DNA of 64,000 bases from Tetracladium setigerum (lineage: Eukaryota > Ascomycota > Leotiomycetes > Helotiales), in the NCBI GenBank assembly GCA_031472005.1, contig PZJY01000002.1:1674001-1738000 (forward strand), in the 5' to 3' direction. Shown here piece by piece: positions 46,424 to 54,946 of the stretch. The notes beneath the pieces are model-generated. The model was not told the origin of the DNA and did not search any database. It was given only the letters and a program-made list of their open reading frames with translations. Position numbers and translations under genes: made by a program. Numbering within the stretch: position 1 is the stretch's first letter; every line of letters begins with the position of its first letter.

Positions 46424-47252
46424 TTAGTAATCATCATCCTCCTCCTCCTCCTCATCATCGTCATAAACCCGAGGCTTTGCAATCTTCTTCCTCCTCGAAG
46501 GAGCTGCGGAATGGCTTGGCGATGATACTCTCGATGACACTTTTCTCTTTTTAGTACCTGTTCCTTCGGACTTGGGTACCGGAGTACGGCTTTTCATGGT
46601 GATTGTGAGCCCTCAAACGAGATAGTTGCTGGAGTACCCAGTGATCTTCGGTTCTCCAGCAGGAACGAAATCACCGCCCCATCCAACGCTCCCTCAGCGA
46701 ACAGGTAGCTGATCAGCTTCTTGACCTCGGGTACGGGATGCAATACCTCATCAAAGCGTACGGGATCGTGGAATTCGGAGTGGGGAATAGTGATCTCCAA
46801 AGGTTCGCACAACTTCGGGTTATCAAATAGCTCGGCGATGATTTGATGGGATATGCTGACGTCTTTTCTGAGTACATATGATGCCAAGCGTAGAACGAAC
46901 GAATCCGGGTGAGCGAATTCGATTTTTGGGAGTTCCATCATACCCGGAAACGTTTCGATTTGCTTCTGTCTACCTTGCTTGTGGTTACCCATGTCTCCAG
47001 CTCCGGAGTTTGAGGGTTTGGGAGCTGCAGGGTGTTGGGGTTCTGTGAACTCATTGCGGATTGGGTATTTTGTGAGGCATTGGGTGGTATGGCTGCGATA
47101 GGTTGACCTTCACCTTGAGCTGGTTGCTGCATCAGTACCCGTGGTGATTGACCTTGACTTTGAGTTGGTTGCTGCACTGGTACCCGTGGTGGTGGCATGT
47201 TCGTGTGGGGATTTGTAAGGGAATTGAAGAACCCTCGCGAGGGTGATGCCAT
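46424..47252 (-). CDS. Insert protein A, acidic-tailed paralog
   Basis: Unrecognised. From ATG 47252 a Pro/Gln/Asn-rich N-terminus (MPPPRVPVQQPTQSQGQSPR) leads into the conserved core: MMELPKIEFAHPDSFVLRLA, IIAELFDNPKL, ITIPHSEFHDPVRF, and then VPEVKKLISYLFAEGALDGA. The tail is basic then acidic (KSEGTGTKKRKVSS, DDDEEEEEDDDY), ending at 46424. Two frame joins are needed, near 46990 (after PELET) and near 46600 (after SFEGSQSP), each fitting one missing base. It shares the core and tail style with protein B just upstream, in the same orientation. A DNA- or chromatin-binding accessory role is only a guess from the charged tail. Confidence 0.6.
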
Positions 47253-47428
47253 GATGTGTACAGTGATATCGATCCGGTGATGTAGATGATGGGAAGTGAT
47301 GAAGAGGATGGGAAGTGATGAAGAGGATGGGGAGTTTGAGTAGCCGGTGATATCAAGGATCTGCAGGATTAACGTCCTGAACGAAGAGCTTGATTGGAGG
47401 TGTTTGTTGTTGGAGGATGAAAGGAGGA

Positions 47429-47501
<73 letters not shown>

Positions 47502-47847
47502 ATGGAGGTGGTGAGGCTAGCAGGCTGCGTGCAAACTGCTTTTGTTGGAAAGCTGAAGTTCTTGAAGCTGAAACTTCTTTTAGAATGAGGATGTACCTTG
47601 GTGTTCCTTTGGGTGCCGCTTCCTTCGCGGATATGATTTGCTTGTGCTCTCTTCTCTGTTCCTCGCTCCTTTGGGTTACTTGTTTGTTGTTCTGTTGGTT
47701 CGTTCGTTGTTTTTCTTGTGTAGTAGGCCAATGCTGTGGCTCAAGCCCAGGTGGTTGTGAGGCTGGAAGCTCCCTGCGTAGGTCACCAAATAACTGGGGG
47801 TATACCCAGGGGATGTTTAGTGGTATGTTTAGTGGTAGTGAGGACGA
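47253..47847. other. Spacer between insert units A and B
   Basis: This is the upstream region of protein A, with the (GA)n run; the sequence near 47290-47330 also repeats GATGGGAAGTGATGAAGAG twice. No gene supported. Confidence 0.5.
47432..47499. repeat. (GA)n microsatellite
   Basis: About 68 bp of near-perfect GA dinucleotide repeat upstream of protein A. Confidence 0.95.
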
Positions 47848-48000
47848 TGTTCCAGTGGTATTTAAGTGAAAGGTAGGGGGGGGGGGGGAGGGTTATTCAG
47901 GTAAATGTGGTTATATTTCTTAAAAGCTTGTGTACCCCGTGGCAAACAAGCTCGTGCCCACACGAGCCTATCTGAATAACTAAAATACACGCAGCCATAG
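47848..48000. repeat. 3'-flank repeat, copy 2 (beside protein B)
   Basis: It begins ATGTTCCAGTGGTATTTAAG, then a 13-G run, GGGTTATTCAGGTAAATGTG and GGTTATATTTCTTAAAAGCTT, then the hairpin and AACTAAAATAC. It is about 1.89 kb from copy 1, in the same orientation. Confidence 0.8.
47949..47968. other. 7-bp hairpin, copy 2, covarying with copy 1
   Basis: AGCTCGTG (47949-47956), loop CCCA, CACGAGCC (47961-47968); the outermost pair is a mismatch. Compared with copy 1, one T-A pair has become C-G and one C-G pair has become T-A. Confidence 0.7.
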
Positions 48001-48039
48001 AAACGAGTAGAGCACCGAATAACGCCCATAAATCCATCT

Positions 48040-48450
48040 GAAGCATCTTCTTCACTCCCATAAGTCCGCCTGAGTATATCTGAAAACCTTGCGTAGAGAG
48101 AACTTTCCTTTCCTCCCATGATAAAGCATTTCCCACACTCCCACCCATAAAGCCACCCGAGTAAGTGAAAAGAACACCGCGTAAAAGAAAACTTTTCATC
48201 CTCAACTCCCATGAATCCACCTGAGTAACTTCCATGAACGCGCCCTGAGTAACCGAAGAAAACACCGCGTAAAAAGAAAACTTTTCATCATCGACTCCTA
48301 TAAAAATCCACCTGAGTAACCGAGAAAGCACTGCGTAAAAGAAAACCTTTCATCCTCAACTCCCATGAATCCACCTAAAAAAATAAAGAAACGGGGAGAC
48401 ACCGCGTAATCGAGAAAACCCTGACTCCCCCATACGCATCACGGAACCTC
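48040..48450. repeat. Degenerate ~65-80 bp repeats in the 3' flank of protein B
   Basis: Words such as CACCGCGTAAAAGAAAAC, TTTTCATCCTCAACTCCCAT and GAATCCACCTGAGTAAC recur at least three times between 48175 and 48380, and weaker copies extend to 48040 and 48450. The corresponding flank of protein A has a weaker version (CACCCATAGTTCTCC, CTCCCCATAGTTCTG). Confidence 0.65.
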
Positions 48451-48489
48451 CTAAACGCATCGGAGAAAAAAAATATAAACTCAACCAAC

Positions 48490-48803
48490 TCATCGAGTAC
48501 GACGAACGTACTTCCTAAGGATATCAACCGTGCTCATTGCAACGAATGGAAGTTCCTCCTCTTCACCCTCCTCCGTCCTCACGACTTTCGGGAACTTTGC
48601 GTAGTGCTCTGCGACCTTTTGGGGAACTTCTTGCAGGTAGCGTAGACGGTAAGCATCCACGAATTCTAGAATCTTGACACCGTCCTTCTGATTGAGAGCA
48701 CTTCTCACCTCCGGGCGCCTGGATGGCTGACCCTTGTAGAGTTTCCGTGCGTTCTTAGCGAGTTGTAGCTCTACCGGAGGGTCAATGACAACTGCCTCCC
48801 CCA

Positions 48804-48840
<37 letters not shown>

Positions 48841-49967
48841 CCGTCATCATCACGAACCCGAGATGCTGTGAGTTTCTGTTTCTTTGAGGGTGCGAGAGGT
48901 TCAGGCAACGGTGATCTCTTAGCCGATAGCACCTCCGCAGGTTCGGGGGCTGGCGTGCTGACCGGTACACCCGCAGGTTTGGGGACCTTGACACGCTCGT
49001 CTATAGAAATCTCATTACCCGAAAGTCTGATGACAGCCAAAGTTTCGAGTGGCTCTGGGTCATCATACAGGTACGAAACCGTGGCACCATCAATCTCCCC
49101 TTCAGCGAATAGGTATTTGATCAGCGTTTGGATCTGAGGTGTAGGGTGGTACACGTCGTTGGAAGTAATAGATTGAGAGATCACATTTCGGGTAGGGTGA
49201 TTTTCAGGCCGGTACTCAATTTCTTGTTGTCAAACAGGTGAGCGATGATTCCGTCTGGCAGGTCCGTGTCTGGATTGAAGACGAATGTTGCGAGACGAAG
49301 AACAAATTTTTGTGGATGCGCGAACGAGATCGATGGGAGACTCATAGATCCTAAGAATAGGCGCGAGTAGAGTGCTACCTCTGTAGCAGCTTGGGTATCC
49401 TGTGTAATTCGCGACTTGGTGTCATCCCCGGCGTGAGAACCAGAGACAAGTTGTTGATCTTGCTGCGTTTGCGTAGGAGCGGGTTGAGTGTTCGATGAGG
49501 GGGCGGATTGGCGAGGTTGTGTACCTGCTGGAGGAGCGGATTGACGCGATTGATAATTTGCTTGGGGAGCAGCTGGACGAGATTGAGGTCGAGGAATTGC
49601 TTGGGGAGCGACTCGATGAAGCTGAGCTTGAGGATTTTGCGTAGCAGCAGGTTGGGTGTTCGATGAGGGGGCGAATTGACGAGGTTGTGTACCTGCTGGA
49701 GGAGCGGATTGACGCGATTGATAATTTGCTTGGGGAGCAGCTGGACGAGATTGAGGTTGAGGAATTGCTTGGGGAGCGACTCGATGAAGCTGAGCTTGAG
49801 GATTTTGCGTAGGAGCAGGTTGGGGGTTCGATGGGGGGCGGGGATTGACGAGGTCGAGGTTGAGGATCCAGACGCTCTCGTGTTCCTACGCGTCCATGTT
49901 GCTCATGACGAACTCCCTGCTCTTCAACCTCCTCAGTGTTGGGGGAATTATGTGAGAGTGCCGCCAT
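48490..49967 (-). CDS. Insert protein B, longer paralog of A
   Basis: Starts at ATG 49967 (MAALSHNSPNTEEVEEQG). The sensible frame then is Gln/Pro/Ala-rich and built from two 168-bp repeats (APQANYQSRQSAPPAGTQPR). The core matches protein A: MSLPSISFAHPQKFVLRLAT, IIAHLFDNKKL, YHPTPQIQTLIKYLFAEGE, IDGATVSYL. A Ser/Pro/Lys linker and a poly-Asp run follow, then a unique C-terminus (LQLAKNARKLYKGQPSRR; VDAYRLRYLQEVPQKVAEHY) ending at 48490. At least three single-base joins are needed: in the repeats near 49820, in AAA at 49186-49188, and in the GGGGG near 48798-48802. Function unknown. Confidence 0.6.
48807..48841. repeat. (ATC)n / poly-Asp coding run
   Basis: ATC triplet repeat coding for consecutive Asp residues in protein B on the minus strand. 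Confidence 0.85.
49470..49830 (-). repeat. 168-bp coding tandem repeat in protein B
   Basis: The word GTTCGATGAGGGGGCG starts two units and a variant starts a third partial one (near 49482, 49650 and 49818), so the period is 168 bp. A multiple of three, it adds 56-residue Gln/Pro/Ser blocks. Confidence 0.85.
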
Positions 49968-50809
49968 GGCGATGACGGTCTGGGTAGTGTGTCTGGTAAA
50001 CGATTCTTTGGGGTATGAGAAGGAGGATGATTGATTGATGAAGGATGAGTGACGGCTGAATAGATGATGACAGTTGGGGATGAAGGAAGTTGGAGGAAAG
50101 TTGGAAGAAAAAGGACGATAGAAGTAAGAAGGTTGGTAGTAATGAGGCTGAGGCTATATAAAGCTGATGTGTAGAAGCTGATGTGGTCGCAGGTTGTTGA
50201 AAGTCGAGGCTGCTGAAACTGAGGTGTTCTCCTCTTTCAGAATGTGAAAACACTTAGAAACTGAACTTTCAAAGCGAGGGGTTTGACAATTTTAAAGCAA
50301 GAAGGATATATGATCGATGCCAGGCAGGGTAATGATACTCTGAGGGCCTGGATAGGCCCCAGTTACGCAGTGCTGATACTGTTCGGAGATCCTTGGGGGA
50401 TCTTCTTCACACGATTCTGACTGACTACCTATAGGTTGGTTTATGGATTTGAGAGCTTGAGATCTCTTCACCCCTTCCAGATGGGCACAAAGAAGAATAT
50501 GTGCACAATACCTTCCGCGACCGAACATCTCAATCATCAAAAGAATTATCGTTCTAACGTACACGCTCCTTCCACATCTACACCGTACACAATGGAATGC
50601 ACCCAGGATCCTCTTACCTTCGCATGGCCGGAGCCATACACATGGAGAAATCCCCGCTTCGAATCTATTCTCCTTCTCCGTCTTGACCTTCATCTTCACC
50701 ATTACAAAGATTTTGGCACCACAAATTGGACTCACCACAAATTGGACTCAATCTTAGGCTTCATCTTACCTTTACTCGTCGATCCCTACGCCATACGATC
50801 TGCGTAACC
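49968..50809. other. Divergent spacer between insert proteins B and C
   Basis: Upstream regions of both. It includes short palindromic words (gagggcctggataggcccca near 50341). No gene supported. Confidence 0.45.
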
Positions 50810-53383
50810 ATGGCGTTCAATGGACAGGGCGGGTATTCACCTTTCAGGAACCCGTCACCTTTCAGGAACCCGTCACCTTTTAGGAACCCGTCACCTTTTA
50901 GGAACCCGTTGTTCCAGCGTGGACAAGAATCTGGTCACGAAGGCCCTCGAAAATTTGATCATGGGTACGGTATGGGTTTCAACGAGTACGGCATGGGTTT
51001 CGATGGTACACGGGGGTTGAAACGCACACAATCGTAAGTCTAACTTACCCTGTTGATCCAATTCGAACGCGACAACCTCACAAGTAGCTGTTGTTTCCCC
51101 GTTGAAGCGGGATCTGCCGTGTCTTCTTGTTTCTAACTACGGGGTTTGCATGAAACTTCGTTTCTTGTAATCTGTGTGGATGGAGTACAGGATCACGTCG
51201 GATTTTACCTCACGGGTTAACTTCAACTTTGTGTCGACCGCCTCGAACTCCATCGCAGCTGTCTTTCACGAGCAATTGCAAATCCATCCCTGGCCAGGAT
51301 TCATCTTGTACTACTGCTAACATGTTTGACAGCGAGTACTTTGAACAAGGAGTATTCAAATTTCCCAAGATGATGGGCGACGACACTCGATTTGGTCAAG
51401 CCCCCGATCACTTTGGACACAGAGGTGATACTCGCTTCGGGCAATCTCTTCATCGGTTCAACCACGGAGGCAATCATTCCCCATCTGGTTATGGTACTCG
51501 ATTTCAAAAACCTCTTGATCATTTGGGGTTCACGGACAATCGTTCCCCTACGATGGCATACGCAAAAGGTAAGCTTACTGGGTTACCTCAAGCTCAATCT
51601 CGTGCTAACACCTTTCTAGGTACCACGGGTACGGATACGCGCGACCATCCTCCTCCTGAGCTCTTCGCCATAGTTCATTCTCGTTGCAAGAATTTGGATC
51701 CCATCCCCAAGGGTGACCTTCAAAACGCCTTGCACTGCGTTGCCAAAGCGTACAAGTCTGCTACTCAGTTCGAATTACCCTCGAAGCATAACCGAGAGAT
51801 CATCAGATCGATCAAAGAGCTGAAGAGCACAAATGCGATGGTCAGGGTGATGTGGAAGATGGTGGCAACCATTGCCGCAAACGCAGCCACCAATCCAATC
51901 GAAGGGAACGGAAAGAATTCGCTAAAGGAGAAAGGAAAGGATAACAAGGCATCCCCATGAACTCTGGCAAGAGTACGGTTCACGGCAAGAGTACGGTTCA
52001 CGGCAAGAGTACGGTTCACGGCAAGAGTACGGTTCACAGCGAGCGTACCCCTGATGTGAGCAATACGAAAACCAAGCCCGTCGAAACGACCAAACCCGTT
52101 GAAGGTACGAAGAAGAAGGAATCCAATGATGAGCAGACGACCCCTGTGACACCCGAGAAGCGTCCACAGCCTGCTGTGATCTCTCTCATTACCCCATCGC
52201 CACCCAAGTTCGTAAAGCAGGAAACAACCCACGAAGAGACGCCAATCCCATCATCATCCCCTTGCCAATTCCCATGATGTTTCCCAAGAAAGCGTACACA
52301 CACCGTCAATCCACAATCCCCGAGTATGCGCTATCCAAGAGTACGCTCCCAAGCAGTCCATCCCCGACGGAAGTGGGTACGAAGTTTGCGTTCTCCACGT
52401 CTGTACCCGTCAGAAATGCCATCGACATTGACTCACCACCGCGTTCATCCCACAGCAAGGCACGTTTATTTCACCAAAATGCACCCATCGTACCCAGGAA
52501 GCCACTCGTACCCAGAGGCGACATCAACAAAGGTTCAAAGGTACCAAATATGTGGGATCAATTGCGCTCTTGGAAAGTAAACAAGATACCCAAGGCAGAC
52601 CAGGCAAAGCTTGACGCCTGCAGAGAGCAAATGAAAAAGGATTTCCGCAAAGTCAGGTTAACAACGAACGCGACCATTACCCCAGCTGAGCAATGTATGG
52701 CCGATTTCCTCAGGGAGCCTGTCATGAATCTATTCCTCAGAGATCTTTTCGATTTCTATACTCTGCCCAACGTGGATACTCCCAATGTCTGTTGCGTTAA
52801 AGAGATGACCGGGAGTCTTAATACGAATTTGAGGTGGGATTGCCCCAAGGGGGATTGTGATGGTACCCATCAGCAGCATATAGGGTTGACCAAACTGCTG
52901 CTAGTTGGCTCGGGAATATTCGATGATCTTGAGATTGATGGGATCGCACTGTTGGTGGCAGGGTACCTCGAGACTTCCCACTTATGCGGTACGAAGGGTT
53001 GTCTTTTCCCCCACACTTCATCCCAGAGCAAGGGCAGATCAACATGTCACGAAACCCATGTCACGATTCCCCACAGGCTCGGTGTACGGGAAATCACAAA
53101 CCAGCTTGTATGTTTGTTGAAGATATGGCAAGGGTAATCGGAATGGTTTCCTGGCTCGGGTGAGTACAACCTTCCTGTGCGTATACTCCGTGCGTATACT
53201 CCTACTAACACAGAATACAGTCGCAGCTTTAGAGAATCGCGAACTCGCAGGTATGACCTCACTGTGTTTGAGTTCGACGAGAGATTCTCAATTGTCAGAG
53301 AGAATAATCAAAAAAGTAAGCTGGGTGCTTACGAGAGCAGGTCTTTTGTGGATGAGAATGGCGACGTTTGGAGGAAGAAATGA
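50810..53383 (+). CDS. Insert protein C with I-PpoI-like His-Me / zinc-loop nuclease signature
   Basis: Start MAFNGQGGYSPFRNPSP at 50810. Introns are seen at about 51034-51333, 51571-51618 (GTAAGC...GCTAAC...CTAG) and 53160-53220 (GTGAGT...CTAAC...ACAG). The N-terminal ~450 residues are repeat-rich and disordered. The C-terminal part reads TPNVCCVKEMTGSLNTNLRW, CPKGDCDGTHQQHIGLTKLL, then SHLCGTKGC. After restoring one C in CCCCC at 53008-53012 it continues FPPHFIPEQGQINMSRNPCH and RCTGNHKPACMFVE. This matches the I-PpoI order S-H-L-C-x4-C-x4-H...E-x5-N-x2-R-N-x-C...C-x-H-x3-C, with catalytic His (52979-52981) and Asn (53041-53043) kept. Two more one-base gaps, both in CCCC runs, lie at 51953-51956 and 52258-52261. 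The protein ends VDENGDVWRKK. It could be an active endonuclease or a co-opted zinc protein. Confidence 0.7.
50839..50910 (+). repeat. 18-bp x4 coding minisatellite (PFRNPS)
   Basis: Four tandem copies of cacctttcaggaacccgt, the later two with one C-to-T change, coding for PFRNPS repeats. Confidence 0.95.
51966..52037 (+). repeat. 18-bp x4 coding minisatellite (GKSTVH)
   Basis: Four tandem, nearly identical copies of ggcaagagtacggttcac, coding for GKSTVH repeats in protein C. Confidence 0.95.
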
Positions 53384-53673
53384 CTCTCGGGAGAATAGCT
53401 ACTGATGGGGCTGATCACTGAGGGTATGACGCGTACGGGACACAGATAGAGGAAAGAAGTATGAGTTACGGAAAAACGCAATGCGGAAGCAGTTTTCTTC
53501 TAGTTATACACCGTGGGGTTTGAGAAGTGTGGGGGTATGGGTTATTGAAGAGCACGAGGTTCACACACCGGGCAATATTAGTAGTTTATATCGGAGAATA
53601 TATTCATTACAAGAATACATTCATTACCCAGACTCCCATTCAATTCTCTCTCTTCTGTCTTCCAAACAACAAC

Positions 53674-54163
53674 AGGACGAAACGTGCCACAACAAACATT
53701 CCTCTCCCCGGCAAGAACACCCCCGTGCTCCTCGACACTGGCAACCCTACTATCCTCGTGCCCCTCTCCGCCGTAAATGCCATCGGCGACGCGCTCGGCG
53801 CCTCTCCTGGCCCAGACGGCTCCATGCAAGTCCCATGCAACACAGCCAGCAAAAACATCAGTATGGTCTTCGGCTTCGCGGGAACTGCCACAATTCAACT
53901 CCCCTTGAGATGATCCTCACGCCGGCCATGACTCAGAATAAGAATAAGAATGGCACGGCGCAGGTGCAGGCAAAGGATAAGAATGGCAATGCTTTATGTA
54001 TTGTTCCCGTCGAGCCACGAATAGTGATGACGATTTGATGTCGTTTGGGGCGCCGTTGTTCTCAGCTGCTTATGTGGTGATGGATTTAGAGAGGAAGATG
54101 ATTGGGCTTGCTCAGGCGAGGGTGAATGCTACTGAGTCGAAGATTCAGGAGATTCCGGCTTAA
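53674..54163 (+). pseudogene. Secreted aspartic protease (A1 family), C-terminal half
   Basis: Continues the split gene: PGKNTPVLLDTGNPTILVPL carries the second catalytic Asp (DTG), then MQVPCNTASKNISMVFGFAG, MILTPAMTQNKN and, at the end, AAYVVMDLERKMIGLAQARV. One-base gaps are needed near 53910 (TTG-GAG) and near 54020 (CGA-AAT). Immediately upstream lies a pyrimidine-rich stretch ending CAACAACAG, which could be either a splice acceptor of the intact gene or the insert border. No signal peptide or first lobe lies on this side. Confidence 0.8.
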
Positions 54164-54946
54164 ATTGGGATGGTTTTGTATATAGCGCTCAATGCTATAG
54201 ATTGGCATTGTAGTAGTGGCTAGTTCCGTTAAGCGAGCCGTTGAGATGGGTCTCTTAAGCTTTTGATGTGAGGCTGACGTTCCTTGTCTTCCTTTTATTT
54301 CTTATTTTTGTATACTATACTATCTTTTACTTTAGTTACTGAGTACACATTTTGAAATACAGTATTTGGACTTATCCTTTTTTCTTTGCGCACTTTTATG
54401 TAGGCAAGTTTCACGGTGTGTGACAGAATGTATCCACAAGATCAATGGAACAACAATCATGTAGTGAGATTTGATCTGCGCATTTGGTTAATTCTGAGCT
54501 CTGATTGCGTTATAAATTGCTATATTTGAAGAAATGTGTTAGATGCTACTTTTTTTACCCCTCTTTACAGGTGTGGGGTGTGAGATGAATGAGGTGGGCG
54601 GAGTGCGCAACGAAGTGTCTTGGCATACTCGATTGGCCTCATCTTTTACGATATTTAGCGCCAAATTTAGTGCTTATTAATATGCATTAGCCACTATTTA
54701 TATGGCGTGAATATCACACGTGTAGCGTAAGGACAGACTTCTCGAACTTTTCATAGGCAGGCAAAGGCACCACCACTACTTGTCGACATCTAATGAAAGC
54801 CAGGCTAGTCAACAAAGTGCTGCTGTACATCCCTTCAACCAATCTCTTATACTCAGAGTCAGAGCCACAGTACTCGGCTCAACTTTAGTTCAGGCAATAC
54901 TGCCACAACATAGGTTTTATCTACGGAACCTCGCAAAGACATCATC
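54164..54946. other. Intergenic region
   Basis: 3' flank of the protease and promoter of the P450. AT-rich, no gene supported. Confidence 0.45.

Larger units (their letters stand above)
45957..53673. mobile_element. 7.7-kb insert splitting the aspartic protease; candidate new mobile element
   Basis: The two halves of one protease gene flank this block in the same orientation. The four bases AGGA occur at both borders (45953-45956 and 53674-53677) and could be a short target duplication, although four bases is weak support. The block encodes two tandem paralogous minus-strand proteins and one plus-strand protein with an I-PpoI-like nuclease signature. It also holds a duplicated 3' flank, a long (GA)n run and several minisatellites. 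I see no terminal inverted repeats, LTRs, reverse transcriptase or DDE/tyrosine-recombinase motif. Borders are estimates to within about 20 bp. Confidence 0.6.

Noticed and set aside
50839..52037. Regular short repeats that could suggest a CRISPR array
   Set aside because: Units are directly adjacent without spacers and code in frame; this is a eukaryotic genome.
45957..53673. Terminal inverted repeats or an LTR pair for the insert
   Set aside because: I looked for the reverse complement of the left-border sequence near the right border and found none; no TG...CA direct pair fits the borders.
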